Part shown: positions 27,728 through 37,180 of the stretch, piece by piece
How positions within the stretch are numbered: the stretch's first letter is position 1
Layout: the number at the start of each line of letters is the position of its first letter
Assembly (NCBI RefSeq): GCF_016924755.1
Contig: NZ_JAFFJX010000013.1
Location: 62,001 to 126,000, forward strand
DNA: 64,000 bases
Source of the DNA: Longitalea arenae
Lineage (GTDB): Bacteria; Bacteroidota; Bacteroidia; Chitinophagales; Chitinophagaceae
Reading direction: 5' to 3'
Position numbers and translations under genes: made by a program
The notes under the pieces: model-generated
The model's database searches: none
What the model was told of the DNA's origin: nothing
The model's input: the letters and a program-made list of their open reading frames with translations, nothing else

Positions 27728-29962
27728 TTATAATGCGCTTAAAGCGTGTTCGCTTTCGTGACCGGCCAGTAAATTTTCGATAGCCGTATCATATTTTTCT
27801 TTCCAGGATTGAATGGTGCCCCAATCGCTGCCATCAATGATAACGACGCCACTGGTAACCTGTCCCAGTTCTTCGTATGGATGATTGCCTACCACTTTTT
27901 TGAAGGCATCTACTTTATCGGCTTTCACACTCACTACCACCCGGCTTTGCGCTTCACCAAACCAGTACGCATCCTTGCGGATATCGGCTTTGGCCGCTTT
28001 TACATCAACGCCCAGGTTGCGGTTGAAGCCCGATTCCAGCAGGGTCACAAACAAACCACCTTCACTGGTATCATGGGCCGAAACAATAACCCCGGCTTTG
28101 ATAAGCTCAGCGATCTTGTTTTGCAGGGTTGCTTCTTCTTCCAGGTCGAAATGCGGGGCCGGACTGAACTCTACATTCCTGATCTTATGTAAATATTCTG
28201 AAGAATTGATATCGTTGCGGCTGGTACCGATCAGGAATAAGCGGTCGCCTGCTGCTTTGAGATCCATTGTCATTTTATCATTCACACTATCCAGCAAACC
28301 CACCATTCCAATGGTTGGTGTGGGATATACCGCACCATCCGGGTTCTGGTTATAGAAACTTACGTTACCGCCGGTTACCGGAGTATCGAATTTCTTACAG
28401 GCTTCGCTCATACCCTTTATGGCATGCACGAACTGGTAATAGACCTGCGGATCATAAGGATTACCGAAGTTCAAACAGTTGGTGATACCTAAAGGTTGAC
28501 CGCCACTGCATACGATATTGCGGGCGGCTTCTGCCACCGCGATCATGCCGCCGGTGAACGGATCGGCATACACATAGCGGCTATTGCAATCTGTTGTAAG
28601 GGCCAGTCCTTTATTGGTAGGCTTGGCAATCACTACGGCAGCATCAGAAGGGGTATTGGTAGTGGCCGTACCGGCGCCTACCATACTATCGTATTGCACA
28701 TATACCCAACGTTTATTGGCGATATTGGGAATCGTGATCAGTTGTTCAGCCACGGCTTTCAGATCGGCCGGCACATCGATGCTATCGGCTTTGAATGCTT
28801 TTATCTTTTCAAAATAAGCGGGCTCTTTGTATTCGCGGGTATATTGCGGCGCACCACCACCCAGTACCAGATCATTCGCAGGCAATTCAGCTTCCAGCAC
28901 GCCATACATATAAAAATGCAGGATGCCATCATCGGTCACTTCCCCGATCTCGGAACAGGGCAGGTCCCATTTATCGAATACCCGTTGCACTTCACTTTCA
29001 CGGCCTTTTTCCACCACCATCAGCATCCGCTCCTGGCTTTCGCTCAGCAGCAGCTCCCAGGCCTTCATATTTTTTTGACGGGTAGGTACTTTTTCGAGAT
29101 CGATGCGCATGCCTACTTCGCCTTTGGCGCTCATTTCAGCGGTAGAACAGATGATACCGGCGGCACCCATATCCTGCATGCCTACTACAGCCCCGGTCTT
29201 GATCACTTCCAGGCAGGCTTCCAGCAATTTCTTTTCCTGGAAGGGGTCGCCCACCTGTACGGCAGGCAATTCTTCCGCACTTTCAGCGGTGATATCGGCC
29301 GAAGCAAATGAAGCACCGCCAATACCGTCTTTACCAGTGGCAGAACCCACAAAGAATACGGGGTTGCCGATGCCTTTGGCGGTAGCCGAAATGGTTTCGC
29401 CATTTTTTACAATACCCACGCTCATGGCGTTCACGAGGGGGTTGGTATGATAACATTGTTCAAAGTAAATTTCGCCGCCCACGGTAGGAACACCAAAGCA
29501 GTTGCCGTAGTGGCCAATACCATGTACTACCCCGGCCAGCAGGTGCTGGGTCTTGGCTTCTTTCAGATTGCCAAAACGAAGGGAGTTGAGTGAGGCAATG
29601 GGGCGTGCGCCCATCGTAAATATATCGCGGTGAATACCCCCTACCCCGGTAGCGGCGCCCTGGAAGGGTTCAATAGCGGAGGGGTGGTTATGAGATTCTA
29701 TTTTAAATACAACGCCATAGCCGTCGCCGATATCCATTAAACCTGCATTTTCTTCACCGGCCTTTACCAGCATTTTTTTGCCTTCGCGGGGCAGGGTTTT
29801 CAACCATTTGATGGAGTTCTTGTAACTGCAATGTTCACTCCACATACCGCTGAAGGCGCACAATTCGGTAAAATTGGGCGTACGGCCAAGTTTTTGTTTT
29901 ATCAACTCGAATTCTTCTTCGGTAAGTCGTAATTGTTTAGCCGTTTTTACTGTTACTTCCAT
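27728..29962 (-). CDS. purL: Phosphoribosylformylglycinamidine synthase, small-type PurL subunit
   Basis: Fourth step of de novo purine synthesis (FGAR to FGAM, using ATP and ammonia). At 744 residues it is the short form that works with separate PurQ (glutaminase) and PurS subunits; neither is in the window. Seen motifs are SGMWSEHCSYKNSIKWL, the metal/ATP region ESHNHPSAIEPFQGAATGVG followed by GARPIASLNSLRFG, and the second half with VTGGNVSFYNQ and SAHDTSEGGL. It is monocistronic-looking: a roughly 350-base gap precedes it and a repeat-rich spacer follows. Confidence 0.96.
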   Translation of the reverse strand: MEVTVKTAKQLRLTEEEFELIKQKLGRTPNFTELCAFSGMWSEHCSYKNSIKWLKTLPREGKKMLVKAGEENAGLMDIGDGYGVVFKIESHNHPSAIEPFQGAATGVGGIHRDIFTMGARPIASLNSLRFGNLKEAKTQHLLAGVVHGIGHYGNCFGVPTVGGEIYFEQCYHTNPLVNAMSVGIVKNGETISATAKGIGNPVFFVGSATGKDGIGGASFASADITAESAEELPAVQVGDPFQEKKLLEACLEVIKTGAVVGMQDMGAAGIICSTAEMSAKGEVGMRIDLEKVPTRQKNMKAWELLLSESQERMLMVVEKGRESEVQRVFDKWDLPCSEIGEVTDDGILHFYMYGVLEAELPANDLVLGGGAPQYTREYKEPAYFEKIKAFKADSIDVPADLKAVAEQLITIPNIANKRWVYVQYDSMVGAGTATTNTPSDAAVVIAKPTNKGLALTTDCNSRYVYADPFTGGMIAVAEAARNIVCSGGQPLGITNCLNFGNPYDPQVYYQFVHAIKGMSEACKKFDTPVTGGNVSFYNQNPDGAVYPTPTIGMVGLLDSVNDKMTMDLKAAGDRLFLIGTSRNDINSSEYLHKIRNVEFSPAPHFDLEEEATLQNKIAELIKAGVIVSAHDTSEGGLFVTLLESGFNRNLGVDVKAAKADIRKDAYWFGEAQSRVVVSVKADKVDAFKKVVGNHPYEELGQVTSGVVIIDGSDWGTIQSWKEKYDTAIENLLAGHESEHALSAL

Positions 29963-30316
29963 AATTTGATGTAAGTAGCGAGCAGCAAATGCGGGTAGCC
30001 TGGAGGCGTTCTAAATGCCTGCTAGCCACCAGCCCCGCCCGGACGACGTTCAGTCGGGCGGGCATTTACCACTAGCCTGAATTTAAAGAAAGCGCAAAAG
30101 TACAAACAGTATGTCATCTAATTGATAAATTTATCCCGATTTAGCAGCTCATGATCATTGCTTTGTGCATAACGGAAAACCCTTTTTGCCTGAAACAGAG
30201 GCCTGTATCCGTTTCTTTTCCGGCTGCCAGATCAGCTGGGAAGGTGCGGGTCGGAAGGGACGAGTGGGTCATTTACCACCAGCTGTTCTCCACCGGCTTT
30301 TCTTAACTTAGCCGCC
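29963..30316. other. Divergent intergenic region between purL and a glycosyltransferase
   Basis: About 350 bases without an ORF. It should contain promoters for both flanking genes. The only structure seen is a GC-rich inverted repeat at 30034-30062 (listed separately). Confidence 0.5.
30034..30062. repeat. GC-rich inverted repeat upstream of purL
   Basis: CCCGCCCG and CGGGCGGG flank a 13-base loop. No T run follows on either strand, so it is not a standard terminator. It lies 72 bases upstream of the purL start and could be an operator or a leader hairpin. Confidence 0.5.
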
Positions 30317-31231
30317 ATGACCATCCGTTTCATTCACCCGCATAAGGCATTTCTGCCCGAGCTCATAGCTTATATTGATTTCTTTTCATCTTACGGAATT
30401 ACCACCAAAGTGGTTAGTCCGGCCGAATTGACGACAACGGATGGGGACGTGGAATGGCATTTTATGGGGCAGCATCTGCGCCGCCGTAAAAATGTGATCA
30501 CGATCCATGAATATGCTTCTGCATCGGTTCCACCCCTGAGTGTATTAAAAGACAGCATCAAGAAACTGATCAATGCCAAACCGGATTATCGCATATTCAA
30601 CAACGACTATGTACAGCAACAGTTCCAAACGAATGACGATATTCCTTTTGGTATCCGCAACTACGGCATTCCGCCCGGTACGGCGCACCTCCTGCCAGGT
30701 ATTCAAAAGCAATATGATTTTGTATATGTAGGCACAGTAGATAAAGGCAGAAAGCTGGAATTGTTATTCGACTGTTTTGCCAAAGGAGCATTAAAAGAAC
30801 GCAGCCTGCTGGTGCTTTCGCGGGTGTATGATTCACTGAGCGCCACCTATGAAGGCGCCGCCAATATCACGTTTAAGGGACCAATTCCTTACAATGAAGT
30901 GTATTTTCACATCCAACAGGCACGCTTTGGAATTAATTATATGCCTGATATTCTTCCCTACAATCAGCAGACATCTGCCAAATTCCTCGATTATGCCGCC
31001 TGCCGCCTGCCCATTATTACCACCGATTATGCCTGGGTGCGCCAGTTTCAAAAAAATTATGGGGGCAATTACTTTTACCTGCAGCCTCGCCTGAACAACT
31101 TTACCTGGGAGAACATCAGCCATTTCCGCTATGCCAATCCTGACCTCAGCAGCTGGACCTGGGAGCAACAGATCCGGAACTCGGGGATCCTTTCATTCCT
31201 GGAGAGTAAATTTATGGGATTGAAGTTCTGA
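30317..31231 (+). CDS. Glycosyltransferase-like protein (GT-B fold)
   Basis: 304-residue cytoplasmic protein that resembles GT4/GT1-type glycosyltransferases, mainly in its C-terminal half. The donor-binding region reads QTSAKFLDYAACRLPIITTD, a common motif in this fold, preceded by FVYVGTVDKGRKLELLFD. The N-terminal half begins MTIRFIHPHKAFLPELIAY. The classical EX7E motif is weak. Substrate is unknown. It lies among other envelope glycan genes (the GT at 31394, the membrane protein at 32676), so a role in surface polysaccharide or lipid glycosylation is inferred. Confidence 0.75.
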   Translation: MTIRFIHPHKAFLPELIAYIDFFSSYGITTKVVSPAELTTTDGDVEWHFMGQHLRRRKNVITIHEYASASVPPLSVLKDSIKKLINAKPDYRIFNNDYVQQQFQTNDDIPFGIRNYGIPPGTAHLLPGIQKQYDFVYVGTVDKGRKLELLFDCFAKGALKERSLLVLSRVYDSLSATYEGAANITFKGPIPYNEVYFHIQQARFGINYMPDILPYNQQTSAKFLDYAACRLPIITTDYAWVRQFQKNYGGNYFYLQPRLNNFTWENISHFRYANPDLSSWTWEQQIRNSGILSFLESKFMGLKF

Positions 31232-31393
31232 GTACTTTAAGAGTTCGCGGTTTGCAGTTGGCAGTTCACAGTTGGCAGTTCACAGTTCGCGGTTTGCAGT
31301 TCAAATAAGCACCACTTGTCCCGCTCTGCGGGATTAGTACATCAGCACATCAGCAAATCAGCATATCAGCAAATCAGCACATCAGCACATTGC
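31232..31393. repeat. Short tandem repeats (cagttggcagttcacagtt and cagcacatcagcaaat)
   Basis: Between two convergent genes lie two adjacent repeat families: six or more imperfect units of cagttcacagttggcagtt (31240-31303), then about nine units of the 7-9-base cagcacat / cagcaaat type (31329-31390). The second family is the same as at 16012-16042 and 63020-63062. Confidence 0.85.
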
Positions 31394-32542
31394 CTATTCC
31401 GCCCAATCCGCATTCAGCGTAGCGATATACTCGTCAATCACCAGTTTGATATCGAATTTTTTGATGACCAGCGCGCGGCCATGACGGCCAAGGCGGTTCC
31501 TTTCCTCCGCCGGCAAATTGATCATTTTTTCCATTTTATCGGCCAGGTCAAAGGGATCATGCACATGGCAGAGAAAGCCGGTGGTATTGTTCATCACCAC
31601 TTCCTTACAACCCCGGTTATTACTGGTGATCACCGGTAATTCCATACTGGCCGCTTCCATCAGGCAACGCGGCACCCCTTCATTATAAAAAGAGGGAAAT
31701 ACAAAACAATCGGCCCTTTGCAGGAAGGGACGAACATCTTTGGCAAAGCCGCCATAGTGGATCAATCCCTCCTTTTGCCAGCGGTCGAGGTCTTCCCGCG
31801 CAATGGAATCGGGATGATGCTGTTCAAAAAAGCCGATCAGTTCAAAGCGAACATCATAATGCTTTTTCTTGAGAATGCGGGCAGCATCGGCATAGAGACT
31901 GATGCCCTTGCTTTTCAGCAGGCGGGTGCTCATTAAAAAAGTAAAAGGTCCCTTGTCTTTTTTCGCACTGCGCTGGGGAAAGGAAAAATAATCGGTATCC
32001 ACACCTTCGCCGGGCATGACCTTCACTTTTTCAATATTTACAATATGTTCGTTGATGAATATTTTAGCATCTTCATTATTCAGGAACCATACCTCACGGG
32101 TTTTACGCAAGGCTCTTTTGTACAGCAGTTTTACAACATGGTAGAGCCAGTTGCGTTTGGCAAATGGATAGCCCAGCCCGGTAATAACGGCCACCGAGGG
32201 AATACCAACCGCAGCGGCGGCCAGAGACCCATAAATATTCGGTTTGGCTACATAATGAAAAATAAAATCAGGGCGATACTGGCGGTAGAGGGCATTCAGT
32301 TGCCGGTAAAAGGCAAGGTCCGCCACGGGGTTTTCTGTTTTATTGTTGAAATGGAGCGGAACGAACTGGCAACCAGCTTTCAGCAGGTACTGCGCATATT
32401 CATCTTCCGGAGCCAGTACCAGCACGGCAAACCCATTGTCAAGGAGGTAACGGATCACATCTAACCGGAAATTGTAGACAGACCACGCGCTGTTTGACAC
32501 AAAGGCGATCAACTTATGAGGTCCTACCTTATTATACATCAA
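31394..32542 (-). CDS. Glycosyltransferase family 4 protein
   Basis: 382-residue GT-B enzyme. N-terminal acceptor domain: HKLIAFVSNSAWSVYNFRLDV, with GYPFAKRNWLYHVVKLLYKRAL in the middle. The C-terminal donor domain has the EX7E motif in EGVPRCLMEAASMELPVI and the family tail TGFLCHVHDPFDLADKM. This architecture matches bacterial retaining GT4 enzymes of the PglA/WcaL kind that add hexoses to lipid-linked oligosaccharides. The sugar and acceptor cannot be read from the sequence. It is divergent from the membrane protein gene at 32676, and they may work in the same glycan pathway. Confidence 0.88.
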   Translation of the reverse strand: MMYNKVGPHKLIAFVSNSAWSVYNFRLDVIRYLLDNGFAVLVLAPEDEYAQYLLKAGCQFVPLHFNNKTENPVADLAFYRQLNALYRQYRPDFIFHYVAKPNIYGSLAAAAVGIPSVAVITGLGYPFAKRNWLYHVVKLLYKRALRKTREVWFLNNEDAKIFINEHIVNIEKVKVMPGEGVDTDYFSFPQRSAKKDKGPFTFLMSTRLLKSKGISLYADAARILKKKHYDVRFELIGFFEQHHPDSIAREDLDRWQKEGLIHYGGFAKDVRPFLQRADCFVFPSFYNEGVPRCLMEAASMELPVITSNNRGCKEVVMNNTTGFLCHVHDPFDLADKMEKMINLPAEERNRLGRHGRALVIKKFDIKLVIDEYIATLNADWAE

Positions 32543-32675
32543 CAGATATTAGTTTCAAATTTATACATTTGAGTGGTATAATCGACCATGTGCAATAGAC
32601 AAACGCCAGCCGCGTTGTTTTCTTGCCAATGATCAATTAATAATTGTCTGTTCGTTTCTACCAGGAAACAATCTC

Positions 32676-33935
32676 ATGCATTTACTCTTGCTATTAATAT
32701 ATAGTACCGTATTCATATACTTGCTGTACCGGCTTACCCGTAAGAAAGTACCACTCTCCCTGCCCGAACTGGCGGGCGCCTTTTTATTCAAAGTAGCCCT
32801 GGGCTGTTTATATGGGTATATCTACCTGCACTTTTATAATGGCGACGATACCTGGATGTATCACCGCTTCGGTTTGGAGAACCTCGAAAAACTGAAACAT
32901 CATACCCGCTCCTATTTTACCGAATTGCTCCCGGCCGAATCTTTTGCCTGGGCCGGCGGCAGTTTCTGGCATGGGCTCGGCGTATATATCCATACGCTTG
33001 AAAACGATGGCATTGCAAAAATATTGAGTATCGCCAATCTCTTCAGCGGGGGTAATTATTATATTAATGTCGTTTTCTTCAATTTCATCCTGTTCTGGGG
33101 GCATTACTTGATGTTCAGCCTCTTTGTACAGGAATTCCCTGACAAAAGAAAACCCTTATTCTTCCTCTTCTTTTTCTTTCCGCCCCTGGTATTCTGGCTC
33201 AGCGGCATTCGCAGCGATGGATTGATCTTGTTCTTCCTGGCCCTGGCGCTGGTACATTTTCGCCGCTGGTTGTATGAACAGAAAACGGGGTCCATCCTAT
33301 GGACTGTACTGGCAGCGACCGGCATCCTGATCTTCAGAAGCCAGGTATTATTATTATTGATCCCCGCCTTACTGGCCTGGTATATATCGGTAAAATTCAA
33401 CCGAAGACCGGTTCCCATTTTTCTGTGCGTATTCGGTTTTGGCGCTTTGGTATTCTTTGCCTCCGCCTGGATCTCGCCATCAAAGAACCTGCCGGGGCTC
33501 ATCGTTCAAAAGCAGCAGTCCTATATGGCCCTACAGGGTACCCGCTTCCGGCTGGATAGCCTGCAACCTACGGTGCCCGGCTTTATTAAAGTGTTGCCCC
33601 AGGCAGTGAGCCATACTTTTCTGCGGCCTTATCTCTGGGAGGCCAAAGGGGCGCTGCAGCTGTTGACTGCCCTTGAGATCATCGTTTGCTGGTTACTGGT
33701 ACTGGCAGCTATCCTTAAGAAGGAAACCCATTGGCGGCAACTGTGGAAAAAGCCGCTGGTCCCCTTTTGCCTTTGTTTTGGCATCACCTTATATATATTT
33801 ATAGGGTATACCATTCCATTTCCCGGCGCCATTGTGCGGTACAAAGCCATTCCCGAACTTTTATTGCTGACCATTCCGGTGATCAGCACCAATTGGAGCT
33901 TCCCACGCCAGATTAACAAAAAACTATATATTTAA
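32676..33935 (+). CDS. Multi-pass membrane protein, possible GT-C-like enzyme
   Basis: 419-residue integral membrane protein with about ten hydrophobic helices (for example LLLLIYSTVFIYLLYRL, PLFFLFFFFPPLVFWLSGI, VLLLLIPALLAWYISV). Between helices 2 and 3 is a loop with YNGDDTWMYHRFG, an acidic motif in the position where GT-C glycosyltransferases carry catalytic acids, and SGIRSDGLILF follows later. I cannot assign a family with confidence. The neighbouring glycosyltransferases favour a role in envelope glycan assembly. Confidence 0.75.
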   Translation: MHLLLLLIYSTVFIYLLYRLTRKKVPLSLPELAGAFLFKVALGCLYGYIYLHFYNGDDTWMYHRFGLENLEKLKHHTRSYFTELLPAESFAWAGGSFWHGLGVYIHTLENDGIAKILSIANLFSGGNYYINVVFFNFILFWGHYLMFSLFVQEFPDKRKPLFFLFFFFPPLVFWLSGIRSDGLILFFLALALVHFRRWLYEQKTGSILWTVLAATGILIFRSQVLLLLIPALLAWYISVKFNRRPVPIFLCVFGFGALVFFASAWISPSKNLPGLIVQKQQSYMALQGTRFRLDSLQPTVPGFIKVLPQAVSHTFLRPYLWEAKGALQLLTALEIIVCWLLVLAAILKKETHWRQLWKKPLVPFCLCFGITLYIFIGYTIPFPGAIVRYKAIPELLLLTIPVISTNWSFPRQINKKLYI

Positions 33936-34086
33936 AAAAATCGCATTTTTCGCCTTCATTTTAGTTCAAAAGCCAGTTTTGCCGCCGTTTTTTCTGTATT
34001 TTATCAAAAAAACTGCCTCATAAATTCAAAATTTTTTTTGGATACCTTATTTGTCGTTTATTTGCACAAAAGCAAAAATTTTAGTG

Positions 34087-36282
34087 ATGGAATCATTACG
34101 TTTTAAAGCAATTAACGACCTGACTGCCCAGTCGAACGGCCTGGATGTAGAAGGTTCAACCAAAATTACCGGCATCTTCGGTGAGAATGTGTTTACTTTA
34201 AAAACTGCACGTGAGTTTTTAAGTGATGAAGCGTACAAAAGTCTTAACGCCTCTATTAAAGGTGCTAAGAAAATTGACCGCGCTATGGCTAACCAGATCG
34301 CGGCCGGCCTTCGCCAATGGGCAGAAACAAAGGGTGTAACACACTATACACACTGGTTCCAACCACTGACAGGCACTACTGCAGAAAAACACGACTCATT
34401 CTTCACTATCAAAGGTGATGGCAGCGCTATTGAAACTTTCGACGGCGATGCGTTGATCCAGCAAGAGCCTGATGCTTCTTCTTTCCCCAGCGGTGGTATC
34501 CGTGCGACTTTCGAAGCCCGCGGTTATACTGCATGGGATCCTTCTTCTCCTGCTTTCATTATGGAGATCGGCCAGGGTAAAACACTGTGTATCCCTACCA
34601 TCTTCGTTTCTTATACCGGTGAAACACTCGACTATAAAGCACCTTTATTAAAATCACTGGAAGCTTTGAACAAAGCAGCCGTGGAAGTGTGCCATTATTT
34701 CGACAAGAATGTAACTAAAGTAAACGCTACCCTGGGTTGGGAGCAGGAGTACTTCGTTATCGACGAAGCATTCTTCAATGCCCGTCCTGACCTGGTACTG
34801 GGCGGCCGTACTGTATTCGGTCACTCACCTGCCAAAGGCCAACAGCTGGAAGACCACTACTTTGGTGCTATTCCTGACCGGATCTACGCTTTCATGCGCG
34901 ATTTCGAACAGGAGTCTTACAAACTGGGTATTCCTTTAAGAACCCGTCACAACGAGGTTGCGCCTGCACAGTTCGAGTGCGCTCCTATCTTCGAAGAAGT
35001 TAGCGTGGCTGTAGACCACAACACCCTGTTGATGGATGTTATGGACCGCGTTGCCCGCCGTCATAAATTACGTGCTTTATTGCATGAGAAACCATTCGCC
35101 GGCATCAATGGAAGTGGTAAACACAATAACTGGTCAATGGCTACCGATACCGGCATCAACCTGCTGGCTCCCGGTAAAACCCCCAAGACCAACCTGATGT
35201 TCCTGACCTTCTTCGTGAACACCATCAAAGCGGTATATGATTATTCTGAGATCCTGCGTGCGTCTATCGCATCTGCCGGCAACGATCACCGCCTGGGTGC
35301 CAACGAAGCGCCTCCTGCGATCATCTCTGTATTCATTGGCCAGTACCTGTACAAGGTATTGAACGATGTGAAAGAAAGAGTAGGTGGTAAATTCGATGAG
35401 CAGGATGAAGCCATCCTGAAATTAGACCTGCACAGAAGCATTCCTGAGCTGTTGCTCGATAACACTGACCGTAACCGTACTTCACCGTTCGCGTTCACCG
35501 GTAACAAATTCGAGTTCCGCGCTGTAGGTTCTACTGCAAACTGCGCCAACCCCATGACCACCCTGAACACGATCATGGCTGAAACGCTGAAGAAATTCAA
35601 AAAAGACGTAGACACCCTGATCGAAAAAGGCGAGAAAAAAGAGATCGCTATCATGCACGTGATTCGCGAGTATATCGTAGCCAGCGAAAAAGTATTGTTC
35701 GAAGGCGACGGTTACAGCGACGAATGGCACCAGGAAGCTGAAAAACGCGGCTTACCGAATGTACGCACTACGCCAAAAGCGCTGGATGCGATGGTAAGCG
35801 AAAAATCGAAACACCTGTTCGAAAGCAACAACGTGTTAACGCATGTAGAGCTGGAAGCCCGTCATGAGATCGAGCTGGAAAAATACATCAAGAAAGTACA
35901 AATCGAAGCCCGTGTAATGGGTGAGCTGGCTACCAGCCACATTTTACCGGCAGCTATCAAATATCAGAACGAGCTGATCACAAACATCAAAGGTTTGAAA
36001 GAGATCGGGCTGAGTGAAGAAAGCTATGCTAACCAGAAACAAATCCTTACCAAAGTTTCTGAGCATGTAAGCAAAATGTCTGAGCTGGTTGAAAAGATGA
36101 TCCAGGCCCGTAAAAAGGCGAATGCGATCGCTGATACCCGCGAGAAAGCCATTGCTTATTGCGATACTATTAAAGAAGCGTATTTTGATCAGATCCGTTA
36201 CCATGCCGATAAGCTGGAATTGCTCGTAGGCGATGAGTACTGGCTGTTACCAAAATACCGTGAGATGCTGTTCTTGCGCTAA
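34087..36282 (+). CDS. glnN: Glutamine synthetase type III
   Basis: ATP-dependent amidation of glutamate to glutamine, the main ammonia assimilation enzyme of many Bacteroidota. The 731-residue product from the ATG at 34087 (an earlier ATG at 34051 lies in the presumed promoter) matches the long GSIII class. The N-terminal beta-grasp-like segment is followed by the catalytic domain, with HNEVAPAQFECAPIFEEV, NGSGKHNNWSMATDTG and the Asn/Arg-containing DNTDRNRTSPFAFTGNKFEFR. The C-terminal helical extension includes EARHEIELEKYIKKVQIEAR. The codon choice is that of a highly expressed gene (few rare codons). Confidence 0.96.
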   Translation: MESLRFKAINDLTAQSNGLDVEGSTKITGIFGENVFTLKTAREFLSDEAYKSLNASIKGAKKIDRAMANQIAAGLRQWAETKGVTHYTHWFQPLTGTTAEKHDSFFTIKGDGSAIETFDGDALIQQEPDASSFPSGGIRATFEARGYTAWDPSSPAFIMEIGQGKTLCIPTIFVSYTGETLDYKAPLLKSLEALNKAAVEVCHYFDKNVTKVNATLGWEQEYFVIDEAFFNARPDLVLGGRTVFGHSPAKGQQLEDHYFGAIPDRIYAFMRDFEQESYKLGIPLRTRHNEVAPAQFECAPIFEEVSVAVDHNTLLMDVMDRVARRHKLRALLHEKPFAGINGSGKHNNWSMATDTGINLLAPGKTPKTNLMFLTFFVNTIKAVYDYSEILRASIASAGNDHRLGANEAPPAIISVFIGQYLYKVLNDVKERVGGKFDEQDEAILKLDLHRSIPELLLDNTDRNRTSPFAFTGNKFEFRAVGSTANCANPMTTLNTIMAETLKKFKKDVDTLIEKGEKKEIAIMHVIREYIVASEKVLFEGDGYSDEWHQEAEKRGLPNVRTTPKALDAMVSEKSKHLFESNNVLTHVELEARHEIELEKYIKKVQIEARVMGELATSHILPAAIKYQNELITNIKGLKEIGLSEESYANQKQILTKVSEHVSKMSELVEKMIQARKKANAIADTREKAIAYCDTIKEAYFDQIRYHADKLELLVGDEYWLLPKYREMLFLR

Positions 36283-36341
36283 TCACCTTCCCTACCGGGA
36301 ATATTATATTCAAGAAGGTATACTGACATGACAAGCAAGGG

Positions 36342-36374
36342 CCCTGTTCTGAATAAGGACGGGGTTCTTCTTTT
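36342..36374 (+). terminator. Intrinsic terminator of glnN
   Basis: An 8-bp stem with two G-T pairs (CCCTGTTC / GGACGGGG) is followed by TTCTTCTTTT, about 60 bases after the glnN stop. Confidence 0.65.
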
Positions 36375-36565
36375 ACCCACCTTTCTGCAAAATACATCTG
36401 CGCATTTTTTACCCGGGTGCTGGCCGGCTCCTGGTCCCCTTCCGGGGTTGCTGGTAATATAAAACAACCGATCCCGCCGAAGCAGAACCGGTTGTTACAG
36501 TATTCCCTGTTGGCTGCGCAGCCTTCCGGCCTGCCGGAAGCATCTGCAGGTTGCACTCCATTATT

Positions 36566-37180
36566 TTATTGAATGACCCAGGCCACAGGTGGCGAATACA
36601 CGGTTTGATTACCCTTGCCGATGGCTAGTACCCGGAACCAATACCTGCTTACCGATCTCAGGCTACTGAAGGTATGTTCCCGGTTGAGCGAAGTTTCGCT
36701 TACCCATACGCTATCGGGACCAAGCGGGTCGGTGGTATATTGATGTACATATGACCTGGCGCCCGTTACCCGTTTAACGCGGGTGGTTGCCGTACCAGGT
36801 AAGGCGCTTTGAACGGTAAGCTCAGTAATGGGCTGCAGCTCCCGGGACTCGCCTCTTATTCCCACGATCTCAAAACCACTTTGTAATAACATGGTTTTAT
36901 CGCCCTTACTGGTTGCAGTTACATATTCGTTCAATTCATCCAGGATCGAGATCAGGGCTGCCCGCTTGTCGTTCTTTGCCGATAAAAGCGCCCGGTCCTT
37001 TCTACCGGCCATGGATGAAGCCAACCTGAAATCGTCACAGGCTGCCTGTAATACAGACTGTGCCGGTTTGGGATCTGGAAATGCCGGATTCGTTTTCAGC
37101 ATATCCGAGATCGTATAACTTGATTTCAGCAGATTCGAATCACTGCTGATTCTGTACTTGGTGCTAATTCTGACTGACAT
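36566..37180 (-). CDS. Hypothetical protein with C-terminal fibronectin III-like domain
   Basis: 204 residues, not recognised. It begins MSVRISTKYRISSDSNLLKS without a signal peptide. The middle part is helical and charged (LSAKNDKRAALISILDELNEYV). The last 90 residues read like an Fn3 domain (TELTVQSALPGTATTRVKRV, GARSYVHQYTTDP, SRYWFRVLAIGKGNQTVYS). The layout resembles short proteins with helical bundle plus Fn3 that occur next to phage-tail-like or carbohydrate genes, but here the neighbours are glnN and a long gene-free stretch. It may be a recent insertion or a fast-evolving gene. Confidence 0.6.
   Translation of the reverse strand: MSVRISTKYRISSDSNLLKSSYTISDMLKTNPAFPDPKPAQSVLQAACDDFRLASSMAGRKDRALLSAKNDKRAALISILDELNEYVTATSKGDKTMLLQSGFEIVGIRGESRELQPITELTVQSALPGTATTRVKRVTGARSYVHQYTTDPLGPDSVWVSETSLNREHTFSSLRSVSRYWFRVLAIGKGNQTVYSPPVAWVIQ

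Noticed and set aside
28496-29311. 271-residue forward ORF opposite purL
   Set aside because: Antisense shadow of PurL.
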